64,000 nucleotides of DNA from Ceratorhiza oryzae-sativae (lineage: Eukaryota; Basidiomycota; Agaricomycetes; Cantharellales; Ceratobasidiaceae). The stretch spans positions 1-64,000 of the forward strand of contig JARWMV010000064.1 in the NCBI GenBank assembly GCA_030998015.1, given 5' to 3'. Shown here piece by piece: positions 55,954 through 64,000 of the stretch (position 1 is its first letter; each line of letters begins with the position of its first letter). Under the pieces are notes generated by a model. The model saw only the letters and a program-made list of their open reading frames with translations. It did not search any database and was not told where the DNA came from. The position numbers and the translations under genes were made by a program.

Positions 55954-58675
55954 AGGTAGGGGCCAGGCAGATGCCGCAGGGCTTATCTAAGCGCCATCAA
56001 AACTGCGTGACATGCATCACGTTTTCCTATGTAAAGCAATCATAGAGAGCGTATAAAAACGAGGTTAAACCTATTTTTTGTCGAAGCGCATATATAATGC
56101 ATATATGTGGTGTACATGTGCCAGAAAACTAAGTGGTCGAGGACGAGAATCGACAATAACATGTAGGATCTTGTCACTTGGATGACTGATAAGATCACGT
56201 GCATTGGTCATGCGATTGTCAACCCCGTGATTTATGACCCGCTGCTTTCTTTGTACTGTTTTGACAACCTGCAGGAGATGCCTTGTCTCAAGAATCACTG
56301 GCGTGTTTATAATCTTGGAATTTATGCCCAGCCTCGCCACTCAGTAAGTACAACTCTGGTGTATTCCAAGCGCATATATCTAAGGTAATTTAGGTCAAAA
56401 ATGCACAAGCAGCGCGCCGCCACCAATCTGCAACCCCAGCTTCCTCAGGCTCTGACTCGGGAACGTCCACTCCATTTTTCAACCCCACTTTTACTCTTCC
56501 TGTACCACACTTTAGTCTATACCAGCCTCCGCTTCGGGCAATCATTGAACAAACCATACCGTTGCTGGAAGAACACATCAACCCCAAAAAGAAATCGGGG
56601 GGAACTCAGACCATGCTTCAGCTTGCACCTCACGCTCTTGAGGACCTGAAAAGCATCCTCAAGCTCTTCCGTACCTATGTCAAAAAACCCAATATATCCT
56701 GGACAGAAGCATCGGTCAACATCGCTCTGGCCAAAGATCAGGGTGAGCCACATGCCCAAACCTTACGCTCATGGGCTCGTGCAGTAATTATTGACCCGGA
56801 TTTTACTCCCCGTGATACCTATGGTCACAGCCAAAATGCATTGATAGAGCACGAAGAGTTCCGAAAGTTACTCTCGGAACATCTACATAGCGTTGGCAAA
56901 TATGTGACTACTACGCATGTAATCCAATTTACTGCTCGGTCAGACATACAAGAGGACTGGGGGCTTACCAAACCCGTGTCTAAGACCACAGCGAAACGCT
57001 GGATGCATGCTCTGAGGTATGAGTGGGGCCAGGTCTTGAAGCGAACCTACTTTGATGGTCATGAGCGCCCAGATGTTGTTGAATACCGGCAGGGCACTTA
57101 TGTCAAAACCTGGAAGCAACTGGAGGGTCGAATGGAGTTGTTTGCATGCGAGAGGGACGAACCATCTAAGCTCCACATGGATCCAATCATTCGCCGAATT
57201 GTTGTCTGGTTCCAGGACGAATCAACATTCTGCGCCAACGACCAGCAAATATTTGTTTGGGCACTGACATTGGCGAGCCAAGACCCAATACAAAAGGGCG
57301 AAGGGCATACACTTATGGTGTCCAATATAATATCTGCAGAATATGGATGGATGGCCTCGCCAGATGGGTAATTATCTGACGTAAAATCTGCATATACCCA
57401 AAATAACACACTGTTTCAGATCAGATCGGGTGCGAGTGTTATTCCAAGCTGGGAAGAATCGCGAGGGCTATTTTAACGCAGCCCATATGTACAAGCAGAT
57501 TACCCACGCATGTAACATTCTAGCCGAACATTATTCAGGCGAGGATCACTTGTTTGTGTTTGACAACTCACCGATTCATCTTGCCCACGGGCCAGATGCG
57601 CCGTCAGCGACAAATATGCCGAAGTTCACACCAAAGGCAGGGTCGAAGAACTTCCTCGTTGAGGTGACTGACAAGGAAGGAAACAGGGTTTCTGTCCCTA
57701 TGATGGGGGGGTACTTTCACAACGGAGAGCTGCAGTCGTTTTATTGGCCAGAGGGAGACGAGCGAGCAGGGTGGTTCAAAGGTATGGCCGAGATTCTGAA
57801 GGAGCGTGGCTGGGAGAGCACATATCGCATTAGAGCAGAATGCGCAAAACACAGCAGCGCACGTACTGACTGTTGTCTACGGCGTATACTCTATAACGAG
57901 CTGGATTTCATCAACCCGGTGTCGATGCTCGAGCGCCTAGTCACTTCATACCGATTCGGTTTCCTTTTGCTGCCAAAATTCTCGCCCGAGCTCAATCCAA
58001 TTGAACAATGTTGGGGCGCAGCGAAACGAGAGTTTCGTAACCTACCTCAATCGACGGGATCGAAACAACTCGAGAAGTTTGTGAAGGCGGCGCTGGACAG
58101 CGTATCATTGGATGATATTAGAAAGTAAGCGACAAGGATAAGCTGAAAGGATGCATAATACTCACCAGAGAGTATGCGAGTAGATACTGCACTCGATCGA
58201 GGCGAGTTGTTGATGGCTATGCAAAGGGATTGGACGGCCGATTGTCGATTTGGGCCTTAAGGTTATACCATGGACATCGTGCATATCCGCAGAATATAAT
58301 GGAGGAGGTAGAGGCGGATATGAAAGCGAAAGGGTTGTTAGTTTAGATTCAATTATATTGAGTTTACTCACTTCAAAGTCTTCAAGCTTGATTTAACTTA
58401 ATCCAGGTAATTACATGTTTGGCACCGAAAATAATCACGTGAGTCACAGCTTCCCACGACATCATCACCTTGCTGTTGATACTTGTCTTCACCCACTTCA
58501 TTTTCCAGCACATAGACACAATGTATATTCATTATATATGCGCTTCGACAAAAAATAGGTTTAACCTCGTTTTTATACGCTCTCTATGATTGTTTTACAT
58601 AGGAAAACGTGATGCATGTCACGCAGTTTTGATGGCGCTTAGATAAGCCCTGCGGCATCTGCCTGGCCCCTACCT
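55954..58675 (+). mobile_element. Tc1/mariner-type DNA transposon, young and apparently intact (DDE-2)
   Basis: 2,722 bp flanked by TA (55952-55953 and 58676-58677). The 146-bp terminal inverted repeats (55954-56099 and 58530-58675, starting AGGTAGGGGCCAGGCAG) show a single difference by eye. It encodes one spliced transposase with all catalytic residues. CpG content is normal, unlike the gypsy-B LTR around it, consistent with recent arrival. Confidence 0.93.
56182..58346 (+). CDS. DDE transposase of DDE-2, four exons, apparently intact
   Basis: Cut-and-paste transposase of the IS630/Tc1/mariner superfamily, 672 aa. Exons are 56182-56343, 56394-57367, 57420-58124 and 58169-58346, with introns of 44-52 nt (GT..AG), phases all fitting. 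The N-terminal part should bind the terminal repeats. The catalytic triad is Asp329 in WFQDEST, Asp427 in VFDNSPIH and Glu574 in ELNPIEQCWG. The last exon supplies RYCTRSRRVVDGYAKGLDG and ends VEADMKAKGLLV. Intron sites match those of the decayed relative at 32266-34027. The start at 56182 is the first ATG that joins cleanly. An earlier exon cannot be excluded. Confidence 0.85.
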
Positions 58676-58924
58676 TACATGATATGAGCCACATCATAAC
58701 AAACAAGTCTGTACAGTGAGTCATGACCAATAAGAGATAGAAGCGATAGAAGCAACTGCAGAGCTGCAGAATTTCACATCAGAGTTGAAATACATCTCAG
58801 TTATCAGTCCAGAACATCCCCTGAATCACATGACACAGATATACCATAAAAGGCAAGTATGTTTTGAAAGGATCTCATAAAATGTTATAAATCAAGAAAA
58901 TATTATAGAGTGAATATATGCATG

Positions 58925-61900
58925 TCAGCTTGTGACACTTCCCCCCTTCAAGGCACAGGGGTCATGGGGTGCCTTTGGGTGTGACTTGACATAGTCAGCC
59001 ATGAGTTCTGGTGTGTTTACCAGGTCATCGTAAGTTAGCCATTGTTGCTCGTCATATCTGAGCCATTTGACATTGTATTTGAAGATGTTAGACCTTTTGT
59101 TGTATTGCAACTTTATGATCTGTTCTACTTCAAATTCTTCTTCCTCTTCTGGAGTTACCACAGGTGGTGGTGGGGGAACCTGATGTCCATAGGGGTTGTC
59201 TTTATGTTTGGTCAGGAGTAAGACATGAAATACTGGGTGTATTTTCATGGTTATTGGCAAGTCCAGTTTGAAGGCATGAGTGCCATGTTGTGCTACCACC
59301 TTGAATGGTCCAACTCTCTTGTGGGCCAGTTTCCTGGAGGCTTGTTGTGTCCATATGTTCTTGGTGTCAAGCCAGACTTTGTCTCCCACCTTGATGGCTT
59401 CTGGGGTCTGATGCTTCTGATCATAACATTCTTTGATCCTCTGGTTTGATAATTCCAGAGCAGCCTTGAGTTCATCATGGCCCTTTTGAAGCCATTCTGC
59501 ATGATTGTCTGCTAAGGGAAATTCTTGTTCCTCTTTGTCCCCAACTGCCAACCTTGGATGGAAACTGTAGTTTGCAAAGAATGGTGATTTGCCAGTTGAG
59601 GCATTGACACCATTGTTGTAGGCAAATTCAGCCAAGGGTAAGAGTGAGACCCAGTTGTCCTGCCAATCTGATATGTAGTGTCTCAGGTACCCTTCTACTA
59701 CTTGGTTAGCCCTTTCAGACTGGCCATCTGTTTGGGGGTGATATGCTGTGGAGTAGGATGGTTTTACATCCAGCTGTTTATACAGGTGCCTTAGGAATTT
59801 GGATGCAAAGTTGGGGCCATGGTCTGAGATGGTTTTTCATGGTAACCTGTGAAGTTTCCATACATAAGTTAGGAAAACGTTTGTGCAGTCTGTCACACTG
59901 GCTTCTGATTGGCATGGAATAAAGTGGACCATTTTTGTCAGGCAATTGAAAACTGTAAATATAGCATCAAACCCTTCTGACAGGGGTAGCCTAGTAATTA
60001 GGTCATAGGTGATTTCTTCCCAAGGTTTTTCCAGTGCTGGTATTGGGTTTAGGAGCCCTGGGGGAACTTGGTTGCTGTGCTTATTCCTGATACAGGATTC
60101 ACAATGTGTGATGAACTTGTTGACTGATTTTTTCATTGCTGACCATGTATATTTGCAGTTTAACAACTCATATGTTCAGAATTGCCCTGGATGTCCTGCT
60201 GCTGGGTTATCATGCTGACTTTTGATGACCAGCTTGTGAAGTTCTTTGTTATTTGGGTCATAGATCTGGCCCTTGTGTTGTAAAAGTCCTTCGTCCCATT
60301 CCCAATTTTTGACCTTCTCATTATCATCTAAGGCTTTCAGCACTTTTGATAGGTGTTTGTCCCCTGGGATTGCATCCCTAATGAGTTGTTCCAGCTTGTG
60401 GTCTGGCATGATTGCTTGTAACCACAGAGATTTTAATTCCAAAAATTGGTTTTGTGCAAGCAGAGCTTGGCTCTCACCCCCCTGTTCAGGGTTGTGCCTT
60501 GACAGCCTAGAGAGTATGTCTGCCTGGCCATTCTTTGCCCCTTCAATGTATAGAATCTTGAATTCAAACCTGGACAGGAACTCGTGCCATTGCGTGACTT
60601 GGCCATTCAGTGGCCAATTTGTCTTCCAATATTCCAGATTCATGTGATCACAAACAATGTTTACTGGGTGTTCAGCCCCTTCTAGTAAGTGGCGCCAGTG
60701 TTTGAGGGCCTTTATGATTGCCAGCATTTCCTTGTTGTAGATATCATAATTTCTATCTGCCAGGACCATTGCTTTGGAGTAGTAGGAGATTGGGTGAAGC
60801 ATTCTGTCTTCTCCATATTGCAATAATACAGCACCTGTGGCATAGCCTGAAATGTCTGTCTCCAAGATAAACAGTTTATTGGGCTCTGGCTGGATGAGAA
60901 GGGGGGCTTCCTTTAGTTTCTGCTTCAGTAAGTTCCATGCCCAATCTCTTTCTCCCGTCCATTCCCATTTTACGTCCTTCTTGACTAATTTGTAAAGGCA
61001 TTTTGTGATTTTTGAGAAGTCCTTTATGAAGTGCCTTAACCAATTTGTGAATCCCAACCCTTCCAGGACTTCGGTTGGGTTGGTAGGGGTTGGCCATTCA
61101 ACAGCCTTTTCAACCTTGGCTGGGTCTACTTTAATCCCCTGGGGGGTCACTACTATCCCCAGGTAATCAACTTTGGTGACATCAAAGACACATTTCTCCA
61201 GAGCACAGTACAAGCCAGCCTTTTGAAGACATCATAAGACTTCTTGGACATGTTTGTCATGCTCCTCTTGGGTTTTGGAGAATACCAGTATATCATCCAT
61301 GTAAATTACAACATAGATGCCTTCAATGTCTTGGAATTCTTCTTGGATCATAGCCATAAAAGTCCTGGGTGCATTCTTTTGGCCAAATTGCATGACTAAG
61401 GGCTCATACAGCCCATACTTGGTCTTGAAAGCAGCTTTCCATTCATCTCCTTCCTGAATCCATATAAGATTGAAACCCCACTTTAAATCAAACTTAGTGA
61501 ATATCTTTGCCCCATGCAAGGTTTCCACAATATCATTAATGCATGGGAGTGGGTACACATTGGAGACAGTCATCTTGTTTAGCTGCCAGTAGTCAATGCA
61601 CATGTGCAGCTTCCCATTCTTCTTTTTAACAAATATGACAGGGGATGCCATTGGTGACCTTGAGGGTCTAATATGCCCTGCTTTCAACTGGCAGTCCAAG
61701 GTCTTGTGCAATTCTGTGTCCTCTTTGACACCCACACTGTATATGGGGCCGTGCCTTGGCTTAGCATCTGGTTTTAAGTCTATCTCCATATCCCACTTCC
61801 TATGGGGTGGTAATGGCTGGACATCATCTTTTTCACTGAATATTCTCTCGAAATCCTTATATTTTGCTGGGAGCAAGTCTAAGGAGTCCAACTGGAGCTC

Positions 61901-62425
61901 CTTGGGTTTGTTTGCTTGCACGTGTAAGGGTTTTGTGATGCAGTGCTTCAAACATATTGGTAAGTTGAACTTCATGTCCTTTCTGTCCCAATCAATGTCA
62001 GGATTATGGAATTTGAGCCATGACATGCCCAGGACTAAATCATTTTTGCCAACGTTCACAATGTAAGCACTGAGAATTTCTTGGTGCTCCTGAATGCACA
62101 ACTCAAAGGTGCAATAATGGGTAACAGACCCAGAGTCAATCTCCCTTCCATTGATTACTTGTAGTTTTTTTGGTGTTTTTAGGGAGACAGTAGGAATACT
62201 GTATTGTTTAACCAGGTCTTCATGTATAAAAACTGATGTGGCCCCTGAATCAATCATGGCCCATCTGTTGAATTTTTTCATATTATATGCAGACTTGTGT
62301 TTGGGGGTTATGTGCAGAGGGAATGCATGAAAGAAGAACTGAAGTTGTGATTGGTTTCCTAACAACATACATTCCATTTCCAAATTTTTATTTTCATTCT
62401 GCGCATTTTGTAACATAACACCCAA
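58925..62425 (-). pseudogene. gypsy-B Pol: PR-RT-RH-INT-chromodomain, broken
   Basis: Protease AMIDSGATSVFIHEDL (about 62250), RT with YVVIYMDDILVF (about 61310), a break near 61220, RNase H (LETDISGYATGAVLLQYGED), the zinc domain HDNPAAGHPGQF near 60190, a stop there, and the integrase core in a further segment (59837-60166). A gap with frame changes to 59635 follows, then MAEFAYNNGVNASTG and the C-terminal chromodomain (YNVKWLRYDEQQWLTYDDL) ending at 58925. It is a chromovirus of a different lineage from gypsy-A and not functional. Confidence 0.85.
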
Positions 62426-62450
62426 GACCGCCCCCTGGCATGGTTTGAGC

Positions 62451-63531
62451 TCATTCTTTTACTGACTCATTGTTGGTGGTTTCTACATCCTCCACAACTG
62501 CCTCAAATCCCAACATCTTGGCTGAGGGACATTTGTCAGCAATCTGGCCCTGGCCTCCACAGTTGTAGCAAGTGTTTGTCCCCTTTCCTTTTCCTGCACT
62601 GTCTAGGTCCATCGCATCTGGATCCTTTGCCTTGGGGGCCACTGGTGGGTGATTATCCTTCTTTATGTCCTTGAAGGATTCTTGTATGTTGGCATTGCTG
62701 CCATTGTAGCAAACAGTTGGAACTGTGAAGCCCTTGGCATTGGGCCCAATGGCCACAATTTGGCCCTCTATGTCCCTGCCATCCTTAATCTTGTATACCT
62801 GCTCCCCATTCTTGAATTTCTCCTTTTGGGGATTGATTTGGGGGGTATTTGTTGGCCTACTGGACAAGGCATTGTTGCTGCTGGACTTGTTACCCCCATG
62901 AGACATCCTTTTGCTACCAAACAAGATGAGGTGGCAATCAATTTCCAAGGCTTGCTGAGTGAGCTGGGCAAAGGTTTTGGTGTGGGGGTCATAGTTTTGG
63001 GCCACCATGCTGTCTGTTACATCTGATGATAGACCATCATAAAACTGGTCATGCATGGCTGTGTTGTTGTAGTTGAGCCCTGTTGAATACAAGTTGAATA
63101 GGGTGAGGTAATCCTGAACCATCTTGGATTGTTTCAGTTTCCACCCTTATCGCAGTTATTTTCAGTGTGGTTCAAGTCCCCATAACAGGTAGTAAATTCT
63201 TGCCAGAACAGGTTGGCATCATGAAGCCATGGGATTGCAGTTCCAGGGTTTAGGATTTTGAATTCTTCATATGAGTTGACCCATTTGGCAGCAGATCCTT
63301 CAAGATAGGATGTGATAAAAACAACTGCCTGGTCAGCTGAATGTCCACTCATATTTGTATTGATGTATCAGGCACATGCAATTCTAAACAAAATGGTGTC
63401 TTCACGCTTTGTGCAGTCAAACTTTTGGGGAGCAGCCATTTTAACTTTTGCAGTTGATCTGCCTGAGGTGGTGGCCAGTTGTAACTGGGTTGCGCTGGAG
63501 GAGGGTTGTGCTTGGGTGGTGCCTGGGCCAC
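62451..63531 (-). pseudogene. gypsy-B Gag, broken
   Basis: Three segments in changing frames: 63531-63349 (Pro-rich, TPFCLELHVPDTSIQ), 63352-63134 (retro-gag, SYLEGSAAKWVNSYEEF) and 63122-62451 (QDYLTLFNLYSTGLNYNN, then the knuckle). The knuckle reads CYNCGGQGQIADKC. The His of the usual CCHC set is Gln, so zinc binding is probably lost. It continues to the right beyond an inserted solo LTR. Confidence 0.8.
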
Positions 63532-63551
63532 TCAAGGAGGTGTTGATTTGT

Positions 63552-63922
63552 TGTCACAAACTGACATGCATATATCCACTCTATAATATTTCCTTGATTT
63601 ATTGCATTTTATGAGATCATCTTCAAAACATACTTGCCTTTTATGGTATATCTGTGTCATGTGATTCAGGGGATGTTCTGGGCCAATAACCAAGATGTAT
63701 TTCAACTCTGATGTGAAATTCCACAGTTCCGCAGTTGCTTCTACTGCTTCTATCTCTTATCAGTCATGACTCACTGTACAGACTTGTTTGTTATGATGTG
63801 GCTTGTACTATTTATATAAACCAGGTCAAGTTTGCAGAGGACTCCTCAAGAACTTGACCTCTCATCAAATACAAGTTCTTTTCTTACTATTTTCCTTGTT
63901 ACCTGACTTGTCATTGTCAACA
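63552..63922 (+). repeat. Solo LTR of the gypsy-B family
   Basis: 371 bp, TGTCACAAACTGACATGC...TTGTCAACA, flanked by the perfect duplication TTTGT (63547-63551 and 63923-63927). It is in the opposite orientation to the gypsy-B 3' LTR, so it is a separate insertion and not the missing 5' LTR. TATA box near 63812. Confidence 0.92.
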
Positions 63923-63927
63923 TTTGT

Positions 63928-64000
63928 GCTTCAATGCACACAATAGTGGTTTGAAGTATTGTTTACATGCCAACTAGGTTGTTAACATTGGTGGCTAGTT
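63928..64000 (-). other. Continuation of gypsy-B upstream sequence
   Basis: 73 bp right of the solo LTR, probably the gypsy-B leader or gag 5' region, cut by the window edge. Too short to annotate. Confidence 0.4.

Larger units (their letters stand above)
55839..58937 (-). repeat. gypsy-B 3' LTR, split by a DNA transposon
   Basis: TGTTGACAGC...GCTTGTGACA. It aligns with the reverse complement of the solo LTR at 63552-63922 on both sides of the transposon at 55954-58675, with the TA duplication at the junction. Confidence 0.9.
55839..63551 (-). mobile_element. Second Ty3/gypsy chromovirus (gypsy-B), partial
   Basis: Minus-strand element. Its 3' LTR is 55839-58937, split by a transposon (LTR parts 55839-55953 and 58678-58937, about 375 bp). 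A purine tract (GAAGGGGGGAAG, complement 58938-58949) precedes it. The internal region carries Pol and Gag up to about 63531, continuing beyond an inserted solo LTR at 63552-63922 toward the window edge. The 5' LTR is outside. CpG is strongly depleted. Confidence 0.85.

Noticed and set aside
55839..63922. A complete gypsy element with two LTRs
   Set aside because: The two LTRs are in opposite orientation and the right one has its own TTTGT duplication, so they are not a pair.
1..64000. CRISPR array, bacterial operon or rRNA
   Set aside because: No regularly spaced short repeats, no ribosome-binding-site pattern and no rRNA signature. Spliceosomal introns show that this is nuclear eukaryotic DNA.

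Overview
This window looks like a piece of a basidiomycete (Agaricomycetes) nuclear genome. Genes are split by many introns of about 45-60 nt with GT..AG borders. A NACHT-WD40 receptor pair is present, and the right half is a dense pile of fungal transposable elements. The receptor family and several elements resemble those of Rhizoctonia/Ceratobasidiaceae. That placement is from memory of family style, not from a search.

Left part (1 to about 31 kb), mostly genic. After an LTR end and a Helitron helicase relic (1-770) come two tandem NACHT-WD40 (STAND/NLR-like) genes. The first (2666-6806) is open over its NACHT and 14 WD40 repeats, but its N-terminal exon is broken. The second (9274-14515) carries the same N-terminal frame break plus a ~0.67 kb insertion between NACHT and WD40. 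A copia retrotransposon with two seemingly identical LTRs sits at 15188-20153. Three intact single-copy genes follow. They are a beta-carbonic anhydrase on the minus strand (21695-22550, seven exons, one of 10 nt), an unrecognised 446-aa protein (23395-24833), and a 12-exon cytochrome P450 (29000-31142). Old solo LTRs lie between them.

Right part (about 31.9 kb to the end), a nested transposon cluster whose order of insertion can be read from target-site duplications (TSDs). A Tc1/mariner-type element (31917-34980, TSD TA) precedes a copia element (35190-53915, TSD TGTTC). The copia element was hit by a 1.3 kb solo LTR (35819-37130, TSD GGTGC), by a second LTR of that family (37624-49401), and by a 143-bp hAT-like MITE (50976-51118, TSD AAACCAAT). 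The second LTR was itself split by a 10.5 kb Ty3/gypsy chromovirus (38370-48831, TSD CCTTC). Further right, a second gypsy element (55839 to the window edge) has its LTR split by an apparently intact Tc1/mariner-type transposon (55954-58675, TSD TA). A solo LTR of the same gypsy family (63552-63922, TSD TTTGT) interrupts its gag side.

The most unusual feature is inside the 10.5 kb gypsy element. Between the pol chromodomain and the 3' LTR it carries about 3.5 kb of extra sequence with three open genes. One is an uninterrupted 428-aa Rep-like protein with HUH-endonuclease motifs and an SF3-helicase domain of CRESS-DNA (geminivirus/genomovirus-like) type. It is divergent from a spliced 163-aa Cys-rich/Lys-rich gene, and a duplicated 130-bp hairpin-bearing repeat lies between them. 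The element's own pol is frame-broken, so the cargo is better preserved than the retrotransposon machinery.
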